A DNA stretch of 64,000 bases from an archaeon (GTDB lineage Archaea > Nanobdellota > Nanobdellia > Pacearchaeales > GW2011-AR1), in the NCBI GenBank assembly GCA_021107855.1, contig JAIORZ010000002.1, forward strand, positions 1-64,000, given 5' to 3'. Shown piece by piece: positions 43,022-51,603 of this stretch (position 1 is the first letter of the stretch; each line of letters begins with the position of its first letter). The notes beneath the pieces were generated by a model. The model did no database searches and had not been told where the DNA came from. It was given only the letters and a program-made list of their open reading frames with translations. Made by a program: the position numbers and the translations under genes.

Positions 43022-43040
43022 CCCCATGAAACTCATGGGG
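43022..43040 (+). promoter_or_regulatory. Inverted repeat overlapping the tRNA-Pro 5' end
   Basis: CCCCATG (43022-43028) and CATGGGG (43034-43040) form a 7-bp stem whose 3' arm includes the first four tRNA bases. In a longer precursor it would compete with the acceptor stem. Confidence 0.4.
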
Positions 43041-43109
43041 CCATGGTCTAGCCTGGTATGATTCGAGGTTTGGGACTTCGCGACCGCAGTTCAAATCTGC
43101 GTGGCCCCA
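43037..43109 (+). tRNA. tRNA-Pro (anticodon TGG)
   Basis: Acceptor GGGGCCA/TGGCCCC with A discriminator; anticodon stem CGAGG/CTTCG (one G-T pair) and loop TTTGGGA; T-arm CGCAG-TTCAAAT-CTGCG. CCA not encoded. Lies between uL11 and eL43 in the same direction, perhaps cotranscribed. Confidence 0.92.
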
Positions 43110-43122
43110 TTCAAAATAAAAA

Positions 43123-43299
43123 ATGGAAACAAAAACACACTACGGAGACGAAGGGATAGGATATAATATCCTAGCTAGAGACATGTCTCCCATTGGAGCA
43201 CAGCAGTATTTAATTGAAACTAAAAATGATGGGCTTATTGAAAAAATGAATCAAGACAGGTTAAAAGCATTAAAAATAAGAGCAGGAGAAAAAAAATAA
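43123..43299 (+). CDS. Orphan small protein between tRNA-Pro and eL43
   Basis: 58 residues, ATG 43123 to TAA 43297-43299, ending one base before the eL43 start. METKTHYGDEGIGYNILAR then an Asn/Asp/Lys-rich helix ending RAGEKK. No family recognised. Another small insert directly upstream of a ribosomal gene, this time behind a tRNA. Confidence 0.6.
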   Translation: METKTHYGDEGIGYNILARDMSPIGAQQYLIETKNDGLIEKMNQDRLKALKIRAGEKK

Positions 43300-43300
43300 A

Positions 43301-43531
43301 ATGGCAGTAAAGAAGAAAAAAATCGGAAGCGCAGGAAGATTCGGCGCAGGTTACGGCAAAGTAAAACAGAAACTCATAGCTGTAGAAAGAAAACAGCGAG
43401 TCAAACAAGAATGCCCATTTTGCAAAGGGCACGCAAAAAGAGAAGCTCCCTCAATTTGGCTATGTAAAAAGTGCAACAAAAAATTCGCTTCAGGAGCGTA
43501 TCATTTAAAAAACCAAAAAACCAAGAAATAA
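43301..43531 (+). CDS. rpl37ae: Ribosomal protein eL43 (L37ae)
   Basis: 76 residues with zinc ribbon CPFCKGHAKREAPSIWLC plus KKC. GSAGRFGAGYGKVKQKLIAV is the basic N-terminus of the family. Followed after 2 nt by the third leader element and then rpoP. Confidence 0.95.
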   Translation: MAVKKKKIGSAGRFGAGYGKVKQKLIAVERKQRVKQECPFCKGHAKREAPSIWLCKKCNKKFASGAYHLKNQKTKK

Positions 43532-43533
43532 TC

Positions 43534-43615
43534 ATGGAATTAAATCAAAACGCAGTTTTGGAAAAGAAGTTTCTCTACTTGCGAGAAATTTCTCTTTTCT
43601 AAAGAGAAAGAAATC
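43534..43615 (+). promoter_or_regulatory. 82-nt leader element with conserved upstream peptide, copy 3 (rpoP)
   Basis: Starts at ATG 43534, 2 nt after the eL43 stop. ORF 43534-43602 (MELNQNAVLEKKF...YLREISLF). An A-box tttaaaaa is centred about 27 nt upstream of the ATG, inside the eL43 3' end. Differs from copy 1 at few positions, mostly in codons 3, 7 and 11. Confidence 0.8.
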
Positions 43616-43753
43616 ATGGCAGGATACAAATGCTTTCATTGTGGAAATAAACTAAAGTCGGAAGACTTAAAAAAACGATTCGTCTGCCCAGAATGTGGCT
43701 CAAGAATATTTTACAAACCACGAGCTAAAATGAAAACAATTAAAACAGATTAA
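43616..43753 (+). CDS. rpoP: RNA polymerase subunit P (Rpb12/RPABC4)
   Basis: 45 residues: MAGYKCFHCGNKL, then FVCPECGSRIFYKPR. Four zinc-binding cysteines as in archaeal RpoP; joins subunits D, L and N in the polymerase assembly platform. Too small to stand out. One base before prefoldin beta. Confidence 0.93.
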   Translation: MAGYKCFHCGNKLKSEDLKKRFVCPECGSRIFYKPRAKMKTIKTD

Positions 43754-43754
43754 A

Positions 43755-44147
43755 ATGGCAAAAGAAAACAAAGACGACCACGGGCAAGCACCAACAAACC
43801 CAAATCCCCTAGCAAACCTAGACGAGGAAACTCAACAAAAAATACAACAGCTCCAAATGATGGAACAATCATTCCAACAACTTCTCATGCAAAAAAATGC
43901 CTTCAGTATGGAAGCAACTGAAACAGATTTCATAATCAAAGAAGTCGAAAAAACCAAAGGCGAAGTATCAAGAATAATAGGAAACCAAGTCGTGATTAAA
44001 GCAACAAAAGAAGAAATTTTAGAAGATATGAAAAATAAGAAAAAACTTATCGACACAAGAATGAAATCAATCGACGAACAAGAAAAAGAATTCTCTCAAA
44101 AAATCGAAGAAATTCGAAAAGAAGTCATGGAAAAAATCCAAGGATAA
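43755..44147 (+). CDS. pfdB: Prefoldin subunit beta
   Basis: 130 residues with two long coiled-coil helices and a central hairpin; motif EKTKGEVSRIIGNQVVIKATKEEI is typical of prefoldin beta. Co-chaperone handing substrates to the thermosome. The gene order eL43-rpoP-prefoldin is common in archaea. Confidence 0.93.
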   Translation: MAKENKDDHGQAPTNPNPLANLDEETQQKIQQLQMMEQSFQQLLMQKNAFSMEATETDFIIKEVEKTKGEVSRIIGNQVVIKATKEEILEDMKNKKKLIDTRMKSIDEQEKEFSQKIEEIRKEVMEKIQG

Positions 44148-44258
44148 ATTTCTCAAAAGATTCTAAACATAAAACAATATTCGTTCTCCTATATAATACA
44201 AGTCTAAAGGATACTCTGTCACATAAATATTTAAATACTGACATCATAAAAATATATT

Positions 44259-44651
44259 ATGGTATTCAACCCGTTTAAAAAAATGCTCGGAAAAGACGAA
44301 GATTTCTCCCCAGACTTCATAGAAATAGACCTAGAACAAGAAAAGTCAGATTCCAAAGTCTTAATCAAAACATTCACATTAAAAGTCTACGAAGACATCA
44401 ACCCAATCCTGAACTCCTTACGTGAAGGCTACACAATCGCAATAATCGATATCAGAATCCTAAAATCAAAAGATGTAGTCGAGTTAAAAAGAGCAATCTC
44501 CAAAATCAAGAAAACAGTCGAGGCGCTAGAAGGAAAGATAGCAGGATTCGGAGAAAACACAATAATCGCAACCCCATCAAAAGTTTTCGACATTCAAAAG
44601 GGCACAGCAGAAGCTCCAAAAGCAAAATCCGACGAACTAGAACGATTCTAA
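44259..44651 (+). CDS. sepF: SepF, FtsZ membrane anchor
   Basis: 130 residues. N-terminal amphipathic start (MVFNPFKKMLG) for membrane binding, then the SepF/DUF552 domain: IKTFTLKVYEDINPILNSL and GYTIAIIDIRILKSKDV. Archaeal SepF tethers FtsZ to the membrane. Leaderless promoter tatttaaata about 28 nt upstream. Confidence 0.9.
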   Translation: MVFNPFKKMLGKDEDFSPDFIEIDLEQEKSDSKVLIKTFTLKVYEDINPILNSLREGYTIAIIDIRILKSKDVVELKRAISKIKKTVEALEGKIAGFGENTIIATPSKVFDIQKGTAEAPKAKSDELERF

Positions 44652-44683
44652 ATAAATAAAAACCACCTTCCCCATATTATACA

Positions 44684-45337
44684 ATGAAAAATCTATTTAT
44701 AGAAACAAAACGCAAATTCAAAGACGCCGAAATAAATCTACCCCTCTTAGACACACTCCCAGGCAAAACAATATCTCTCGCAGCAACAATCCAATATATA
44801 GACCTAGTCCCAAAAGTAAAATCCTACCTTGAATCCCTAAACAAAAAAGTCATAATAAAACAAGGCGCACACCACAAAGCCCACATCCTCGGATGCAACT
44901 CAACAGCCCTAGATAAAACATCAGACACTCTCCTCATCATAACCGACGGCAAATTCCACGCCATCAACAACGCAATCCAACTCCAAAAACCAATCTTCGT
45001 TTTCAACACAAAAACCCTAGACAAAGTCACTCAAGCAGAAATCGACACTCACAACGCCAAAACCCTCACAAAACAAAAAAAATTCCTATCCGCAAAATTC
45101 ATCGGACTTCTAATCTCAACAAAACACGGTCAACACCACAAACAAATTCACAAAATAAAAAAGAAAATCCAAGCCCTAAATAAAAAAGTCTACACCTTCG
45201 AGTCCAACAGCATCAACACAGCAGAATTCGAAAACTTCCCACAAATCCAAATCTGGATAAACACCGCCTGCTTCGGTCTAGCCCAAGATGATATGCGAAT
45301 AATAAATCTTCAAGATATTACACAATTTCTAAAATAA
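44684..45337 (+). CDS. Short Dph2-like protein lacking the first domain
   Basis: 217 residues against about 330-340 for archaeal Dph2. Second-domain motif ILGCNSTALDKTSDTLLIIT with its Cys and GKFHAINNAIQLQKPIFVFN are present, as is the third-domain NTACFGLAQDD. The first domain with its iron-sulfur cysteine is missing. Dph2 makes the first step of diphthamide on EF2 using three cysteines; here only two can be provided. It may be a partner of another subunit, a repurposed enzyme or a diverged remnant. Confidence 0.78.
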   Translation: MKNLFIETKRKFKDAEINLPLLDTLPGKTISLAATIQYIDLVPKVKSYLESLNKKVIIKQGAHHKAHILGCNSTALDKTSDTLLIITDGKFHAINNAIQLQKPIFVFNTKTLDKVTQAEIDTHNAKTLTKQKKFLSAKFIGLLISTKHGQHHKQIHKIKKKIQALNKKVYTFESNSINTAEFENFPQIQIWINTACFGLAQDDMRIINLQDITQFLK

Positions 45338-45343
45338 AATCAA

Positions 45344-45712
45344 CTAAATTTTCGCCATCGAAAAAACCGTCTTCAACGCCACAACAATCGTCGCTGGAAC
45401 AAACAAAACCAACAAACTCCCCAAGACATTCCGAAGCGAAGTCACAACATAATTATCAAGAGCAATATACTTCAAAGGCTCCGTCCCAAGCGAACCAACA
45501 ATAACAAGCGACAAACTCGCAATCAAAAAAGTCATCGAATCACGATCACTCGTATTCATAAAACCAACAATCAAACCAATCAAAACCAACGCAGAATAAA
45601 ACAACCCACCAGCCAACTCAAGCGGCTCATTAAACAATCCAAAAATAACAGCCAAAACCACCCCAATCAAAAAAGCATATGCACCCCACAAATTTTCCTT
45701 CGACTTTACCAT
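45344..45712 (-). CDS. Small four-TM membrane protein
   Basis: 122 residues, nearly all hydrophobic, with four predicted TMs (YAFLIGVVLAVIFGLF; GGLFYSALVLIGLIVGF). Conserved polar residues are few. No family recognised. Convergent with the Dph2-like gene by a 6-nt gap. Confidence 0.6.
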   Translation of the reverse strand: MVKSKENLWGAYAFLIGVVLAVIFGLFNEPLELAGGLFYSALVLIGLIVGFMNTSDRDSMTFLIASLSLVIVGSLGTEPLKYIALDNYVVTSLRNVLGSLLVLFVPATIVVALKTVFSMAKI

Positions 45713-45815
45713 ACAACATCGACGACAATATTATATTTAAATCTATCCATCTCCAAAATAATTATCCCACACCAACAGAAAACTTTATAAATAGATGTAA
45801 CTCTAGAATTACAAC

Positions 45816-47513
45816 ATGATAAAGAATACATTCGCAACTTTGGGGATTTTCGCAGTCTTAGTACTAACATTAGGATTAATTTCAGCAGTAGAATATAACC
45901 CAACATCACTTTCTCAAACAGCAGAACAAGGAACAACGGCGACAATGACATTCACAATCTATAACAGCCACACGGCAAACCTTACAGATATCTCAATGGA
46001 AACAGAAGATTTAGTAAGCGGGTCAGACACAATTTCAGTAAGCAATATAAATATTCTAAATTTACCTTCAGAAATAGAACAAGGCGCAAATTCTTCAACA
46101 GTTACATTAGAGGTAACAATCCCCACATCACAAGCTACAGGGACATACGAAGGAGAACTAGATTTATTTGGAACACTAACAGCAAACGCATCAAGAGGAA
46201 AATTGAACGTAACACTAATAGTAACTACTACATCTTCAACAGCAAACACCCTCTGCGAACTAGAAGGCTACGATGAAGACGGAGACCTAGAAATCTCAGA
46301 CTTCGACATAAACGTTGACGGAGAAGGCTCAGATGACGAATGGCAATACCTAGACAAAATCGAAATAGTAGTAGAAATAGAAAACACAGATAACGACGAC
46401 GACATTGACGATGTAGAAGTCATGATAATGATATTAGACAACGAAATAAACAACGGCGGAAACGACGTAACAAACGACTTCGATATCGACGACGAAATAA
46501 TCACAAGCATCGGAAAATTAAGAGACGGCGACGAAGAAACAGTAACATTCTTGATTGACGAACTACCTGCAGACCTAGATGACGGAACATATTATATGTA
46601 TATAATGGCCTACGAAGACGGCAACGAAGATGAACAATGTGTATCCGAATCGAACAAACTAGACGACGATTACTACTTCAAATTCACAGTTGAATCCGTA
46701 GACTATGACGAATCAGTCGTAGCAAGAGGGGCAGAATTACAACTACAAATTGACACTTACTGCGACCAGCAAAACCTAGAAATCCAAATACCAGTTTACA
46801 ACTTAGGAAGCGACGAGGAAGAAAAAGTCCTAGTAAATATTTATAATTCAGAATTAGGAATCAACGAATACACAGTAATTGACGACCTAGACAACGGCGA
46901 CAAAGAAGTAGTAACCTTTTTCATAGACATTCCTTCCCAATTAACCAAAGAAAAATACAACCTAGACATATCCGTTTATTTCGACTGGGACAGCGACGAA
47001 GACGACGATGAAATTCTATCATATGACGAAGAAACTTCCGCAACAATCAGACTAAATATCATAGGATGTAAAGCACCAGTCCCAACAATAACAGCAAATC
47101 TAGGGTCCACAGCAGAAGTCGGAAAAGAATTAATAATCAAAGCGACAATAAAGAATAATGGACAACTTAACGATTTCATAATCGCCCCAACGGGATTCGA
47201 AACATGGGCAGACCTAGTAAGTGTAGAACCTGGAACACTATCAATAGCTTCCGGAAATTCGCAAGAAGTAACAATCACACTATTGCCAAAACAATCTGGA
47301 GCACAAACATTCAAAATCGAAACAATGGTCGACGGAGAAAGTTACATCCAGCCAGTATCCGTAAACGTCAAAGGTAAGCCAGGCATTTTCGACGAACTAG
47401 GATTGAGCGATACGATGCTCTACCTAATCATAGGAATCACAGCACTATTAATCCTGATCTTTTTAGTATTAATAATCAAAATCGTTCGAAAACCAAGCAA
47501 GAGAGAATTCTAA
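45816..47513 (+). CDS. Secreted surface protein, CARDB/NPCBM-like, with C-terminal anchor
   Basis: 565 residues. Signal peptide (MIKNTFATLGIFAVLVLTLG...), then Ig-like beta domains of COG1361/CARDB type with extremely acidic stretches (ENTDNDDDIDDVEV; DWDSDEDDDE) likely to bind cations, and a final TM (MLYLIIGITALLILIFLVLI) followed by RKPSKREF. Followed 41 nt later by an archaeosortase-like gene, so it might be its substrate, although no classic PGF/PEF motif is visible before the TM. Promoter ctttataaatag upstream. Confidence 0.7.
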   Translation: MIKNTFATLGIFAVLVLTLGLISAVEYNPTSLSQTAEQGTTATMTFTIYNSHTANLTDISMETEDLVSGSDTISVSNINILNLPSEIEQGANSSTVTLEVTIPTSQATGTYEGELDLFGTLTANASRGKLNVTLIVTTTSSTANTLCELEGYDEDGDLEISDFDINVDGEGSDDEWQYLDKIEIVVEIENTDNDDDIDDVEVMIMILDNEINNGGNDVTNDFDIDDEIITSIGKLRDGDEETVTFLIDELPADLDDGTYYMYIMAYEDGNEDEQCVSESNKLDDDYYFKFTVESVDYDESVVARGAELQLQIDTYCDQQNLEIQIPVYNLGSDEEEKVLVNIYNSELGINEYTVIDDLDNGDKEVVTFFIDIPSQLTKEKYNLDISVYFDWDSDEDDDEILSYDEETSATIRLNIIGCKAPVPTITANLGSTAEVGKELIIKATIKNNGQLNDFIIAPTGFETWADLVSVEPGTLSIASGNSQEVTITLLPKQSGAQTFKIETMVDGESYIQPVSVNVKGKPGIFDELGLSDTMLYLIIGITALLILIFLVLIIKIVRKPSKREF

Positions 47514-47554
47514 TCTTACGACATCTTTTTTAACTCAAAATCATTCTAAAAGAG

Positions 47555-48070
47555 ATGAAGCAATCAACCAAAATTTCCATGCTCTTTGCTAGATACTTCT
47601 CAATAATCCTACTAGGACTCGGCAACCTTTACATCTTCTACGAAATCCTTATTCCCCTAACAGCCAAAACTACAAACGCACTCCTAAAAATCTTCACAAG
47701 AACATACCTAATCGGAGATATAATTTACCTCCCTCACGCCGTAATCGAAATTGCCCCATCTTGTGTCGCAGCCTCAGCATTCTACCTCTTAACCATACTA
47801 ATACTCTCAACAGCAAACATCAAACCAGAAAAAAGACTCGCCGCAATCTCAACAGCATTCTCAATCCTCTTCGCCCTCAACATCACAAGAATCCTAATCT
47901 TAATCCCCTTCATAAATCAATCCTACTTCGAAACACTCCACTGGATATTCTGGCACCTAGTCTCAATCGTCTTTGTCTTGACCACATACTTCGTAACAAC
48001 AAAAATTCACAAAATAAAATCAGCCCCAATATACACAGATTTCAAATACATAAAATCCTTAATAAAATAA
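47555..48070 (+). CDS. Archaeosortase/exosortase-like transpeptidase
   Basis: 171 residues with about five TMs. The catalytic trio of the exosortase/archaeosortase superfamily is in the usual order: Cys in IEIAPSCVAASAF, Arg in LNITRILI and His in TLHWIFWHLVS. It is shorter than ArtA. This enzyme class trims C-terminal anchors and attaches surface proteins to lipid. The adjacent acidic secreted protein is a candidate target; S-layer and pilin-like genes are within 15 kb. Confidence 0.78.
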   Translation: MKQSTKISMLFARYFSIILLGLGNLYIFYEILIPLTAKTTNALLKIFTRTYLIGDIIYLPHAVIEIAPSCVAASAFYLLTILILSTANIKPEKRLAAISTAFSILFALNITRILILIPFINQSYFETLHWIFWHLVSIVFVLTTYFVTTKIHKIKSAPIYTDFKYIKSLIK

Positions 48071-48072
48071 AC

Positions 48073-48774
48073 TCATTCTAACAACCTAGCTTTAGAACCA
48101 AAATCCCAGACAGACTTCGTAATAAACTTCTCAATTCCAGAAATATCCTCACAATCTTCCGCATAAATCGTATAACAATAAGGGTTCTTCTCGTCTTGTA
48201 TAACTCCAGACTCCCCTATGTCAACAATAACCAAAGTTCTATCTAAAATCGTCTCACAACTACCAAACCGCCTACCACTCTCAACCGCAACAAATTTATC
48301 ACTAGACCCGCTCTCAACAGGTCCCACACTAGCTCCCTGCCTCAAAAAAGCACTCAAATCAAAAATACCCCGACTCAATTCTCCTCGACAAGCATCAACC
48401 TCAGGACTAAGAGCAATAACACCTCCATACTTGAAACTATCAAAAATCCCAGTCGTAGCAACATCATTCTCTCTGGGGTCCACTCTCAAATAAACATTAT
48501 AAAACAACTCCGGATTAGCAAAAGAAACAAACCTTCCGTGATAGATTTTCAAATATTCATAATCCTCAATCTGCCAATCTATACCACCAAACTCAAAACT
48601 CTTAGAGCTCTCAATCCAAAAATACGGTATCAGAACCCCAGCAAAAATAACCCCCACGACAACAAAAAACCAAAACAACATCCTATTCTCATTCCCCTCG
48701 ACATCTTTCTTAGTAGGCTTTTTATCCTTATCAGAAGCCACCACCTTTTTGCCCGATGATTTCTTCTTCTTCAT
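48073..48774 (-). CDS. Membrane-anchored envelope protein A of a pair
   Basis: 233 residues. Lys-rich cytosolic start, one TM (MLFWFFVVVGVIFAGVLIPYFW), then an external domain with cysteines near the end (GSCETI; YCYTIYAEDCEDI). It shares layout with the next gene: TM, NP-containing YFV/YNV strand, and a C-terminal two-Cys segment. No family recognised. Confidence 0.6.
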   Translation of the reverse strand: MKKKKSSGKKVVASDKDKKPTKKDVEGNENRMLFWFFVVVGVIFAGVLIPYFWIESSKSFEFGGIDWQIEDYEYLKIYHGRFVSFANPELFYNVYLRVDPRENDVATTGIFDSFKYGGVIALSPEVDACRGELSRGIFDLSAFLRQGASVGPVESGSSDKFVAVESGRRFGSCETILDRTLVIVDIGESGVIQDEKNPYCYTIYAEDCEDISGIEKFITKSVWDFGSKARLLE

Positions 48775-49359
48775 CTAAACCCCCAAAATCTTATACAGAA
48801 ATGCGTCAACACCCCTGATAAAATCCCCCTCGATAAAAACACAATTCTCCTCCCCATAAACCCTAGTCTCATTCCCAGCTTCAAAGATAATTAAATTAGA
48901 ATTACAATCCTTAACCGGCAAATCCCCCTCGCAAACAGTTTCGTTAGTACTATTTTCTTCATACCCAGAATCCAAACACGCTTCCTGATACCTCAAAAGA
49001 TATTCCCCCAAAACATTCAAAATCTCCCCAGCTCCCTCACTAGGATTCACAAAATAAAGCGGCTGCCCAGGATAATTTCCAAACTCAACCGACACATTCA
49101 CGTCAACTTCATCAACCTCCGACGGCAAATACTGAAAACTAAAAAACTTACCTTCGTCAAGACCCAGCTTCCACATCCCCCCATCTCGAACAAACTTAAA
49201 CCCTCTTTCCTCGACGACATTTTCATCCTCAGAATCCGCACTCATCAACGAATACCCAGCCGTCGACCCAACAAGCAACGCAATCATAACAACCCCCAAA
49301 ATAATATTATTCCTACGTCGAACCCTTTCAATATCCGCCATGCTCTTAATCTTTCTCAT
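48775..49359 (-). CDS. Membrane-anchored envelope protein B of a pair
   Basis: 194 residues, start ATG 49359. One TM (IILGVVMIALLVGSTAGY), an external domain with GQPLYFVNPSEGAGEI and cysteines around CEGDLPVKDC and ENCVFIEGDF. It is joined to the preceding-listed protein without a gap, and both look like distant paralogues acting together at the cell surface. No family recognised. Confidence 0.6.
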   Translation of the reverse strand: MRKIKSMADIERVRRRNNIILGVVMIALLVGSTAGYSLMSADSEDENVVEERGFKFVRDGGMWKLGLDEGKFFSFQYLPSEVDEVDVNVSVEFGNYPGQPLYFVNPSEGAGEILNVLGEYLLRYQEACLDSGYEENSTNETVCEGDLPVKDCNSNLIIFEAGNETRVYGEENCVFIEGDFIRGVDAFLYKILGV

Positions 49360-49485
49360 CGTAAAAAAAACAATTCACCGAATATAAACCTTACTAATCA
49401 AAAAACTCTCGTCCCGTTTCTTAAAAAAATAAAAATAAAAAAGAAAAAAAAGAAGGGCGAACCCTCCATAATTTTTGTAACTAAC

Positions 49486-51603
49486 TTATGCAGTAACAAC
49501 AGTAGCTTCAGTAGCAGATGTACCCTTCATTTTAGTCCCGACAGTTGTATCAACGTCGTTATTCAATAAATAAGTAACAGCCTTTTCAGTATCAGCAGCA
49601 TTGTAACCAGCAACTAAGAGAGCAGTCTGTCCAGCCCTACTAAAGGACTCGATTAAAAACTCACCAGCAGCAACACCCGTAGCGGATGTAAACAAAGCCT
49701 CTCTGTAAGCACCACCAAGTAACTCAGCAGCAACAGAATTGATAGCCGAACCTCCGATAACAACCAAGTTCTTTCCAGCAACAGTCGCAACATCTGCGTC
49801 CTTTACCGTCATAACTCCAGCGTCTCCAGAAGTACTAGCTTGTCCACCAGCAACAACCGAAACCTCAGCGAAAACTTGCTCATCAGGGATACTCAAAGTA
49901 ACCTCATCCTCATCAGCATTGCCTTCTACACCACCAGCGTCTTCATCAGCAACAATAATACCATAGTAATCCATAATTGATTCTTCCTTAGTGGAAACAT
50001 CAGTTCCGTTTACTTTAATATCATCAGCATCAGCATCTTCAGCAACAGCTCCTAATCTCTCAAGAGTACCTGCAGTAGCAGTTATCTGAGTTCCTCCAAT
50101 TGCCAAGTCGATATCACTATCGCTTGGGTTTTCGAAGTGAACTGTAGCATATCCACCAGTAGCAGAAACATCTACATCCATAACAGTATCTCCAATTTCG
50201 ATAGTAGCCACATTAACTCTTGTCAAAGCACCAGCACTAGTCATAGTCTTGTTAAGTTCAAACCGAGCCCTTCCTGTAGGAGTAGCATCTCCATCATGGT
50301 CTCGATAGAAAACTTCAATACTTCCCGTAACTGAAGGAACAGCAGCCCCTTCCGTTTCGGAATTATTTGCAGCAAACCAGATATAAATCTCGTCAGTCTC
50401 TTCAGAACCTACGGTAATTGAAGAAGTAGTCTCTGCAGTAATTACAACAACATATTCATCTTCTAAGTTAGCAGTACCATAAGTTGAATTAAACAAATCC
50501 TCCTGAGCGAACTTTACAGTTACATCTTCATAATCAGCATCAGTTAAACTGTCTAATCTTACCTCAGCGAAGCTAGTAGGCATAATATACCCAGCACCTT
50601 CGTATTTGATAGAATCTCCAGCTTCATCATCATCAGCGTCATTAATGTTTGCATTGTATTTTACACCAACATAACCATCAGCCTGATCAGCATCCACGAT
50701 GTTCCAAATCCACAATGGATCATCCTCATCTTCTCCAATGTACTCATCTCCACTACTATAAGTTTTAGTAATATCTTCACCAATTCTTATAATAACTTTA
50801 CTAAGTTCTGGGGCATTAGAATGATAACCAACAGTATCCAGCCTTACCTGAACACCATCAATCTTTTCAGTTGCACCTTCAGAGATAATTTCTCCGTTAA
50901 TTTGTGCTTTACCATCAAATACATCATCAACTGTGAAAACCTTGCCATCTGCGGTAACGCTTTCTCCAATTGATAAAGCAACCTCATCAGAAGTTACAAC
51001 TTTAATAGTAGTTGCAGTCATATCGTCAATTTCGTATTGTTTACCCAAAATAGTCATATAAAGAGTATCAGCATCATCAGTGCCAATCAAACTCACATTA
51101 AGAGCATCATCAAAAATATACCGATATTCAAAGGCCTTATTGTTTGTAAGAGCAACACCGTCTAAATCTTCATCGTCAAGAGAAGTAATAAGCGACATAT
51201 CTCCAATTATAATTTCTTCATGAATATCATAATCATCAGATCCATCTCCATCGTCCCAGGAAATCTTTTCATCCAAAAGACTTGGAATTTTTGAATCTGT
51301 CATTGTAGACTCAACCTTATATCCAGTAGCATCAATCTGTCCTCCAAGAACAACTTCTTCCTCAGTAACACCTTCAGCATCAGTTAAAGTAGTAGTAGAC
51401 GTTCCAGCAGATTCAGCATCCAAATTAGCAGCAATACTAGCAGCAGCAATATTATCAGATGGAGCAGCACCTGCACCAACAACAATAGCAGTGTCACTTG
51501 TGAAAGGATCTGGGTAGGACGCAGCAGCAGCCACACCTACAGTCAAACCAACCAAAGCAACACTTCCCGCAACATTCATAGCTTTTCTAAATAATTTTTT
51601 CAT
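49486..51603 (-). CDS. S-layer protein (methanococcal-type S-layer domains)
   Basis: 705 residues. Signal peptide MKKLFRKAMNVAGSVALVGL... and then SDTAIVVGAGAAPSDNIAAA, the start of the S-layer N domain; near the C-terminus the matching GKNLVVIGGSAINSVAAELL. Asp/Thr/Ala-rich with very few Cys. Base composition and codon use differ from most genes, as expected of the most abundant cell protein. A strong SD (GGAGGT) and a long structured leader precede it, both rare in this window. Probably the main envelope lattice. Confidence 0.88.
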   Translation of the reverse strand: MKKLFRKAMNVAGSVALVGLTVGVAAAASYPDPFTSDTAIVVGAGAAPSDNIAAASIAANLDAESAGTSTTTLTDAEGVTEEEVVLGGQIDATGYKVESTMTDSKIPSLLDEKISWDDGDGSDDYDIHEEIIIGDMSLITSLDDEDLDGVALTNNKAFEYRYIFDDALNVSLIGTDDADTLYMTILGKQYEIDDMTATTIKVVTSDEVALSIGESVTADGKVFTVDDVFDGKAQINGEIISEGATEKIDGVQVRLDTVGYHSNAPELSKVIIRIGEDITKTYSSGDEYIGEDEDDPLWIWNIVDADQADGYVGVKYNANINDADDDEAGDSIKYEGAGYIMPTSFAEVRLDSLTDADYEDVTVKFAQEDLFNSTYGTANLEDEYVVVITAETTSSITVGSEETDEIYIWFAANNSETEGAAVPSVTGSIEVFYRDHDGDATPTGRARFELNKTMTSAGALTRVNVATIEIGDTVMDVDVSATGGYATVHFENPSDSDIDLAIGGTQITATAGTLERLGAVAEDADADDIKVNGTDVSTKEESIMDYYGIIVADEDAGGVEGNADEDEVTLSIPDEQVFAEVSVVAGGQASTSGDAGVMTVKDADVATVAGKNLVVIGGSAINSVAAELLGGAYREALFTSATGVAAGEFLIESFSRAGQTALLVAGYNAADTEKAVTYLLNNDVDTTVGTKMKGTSATEATVVTA

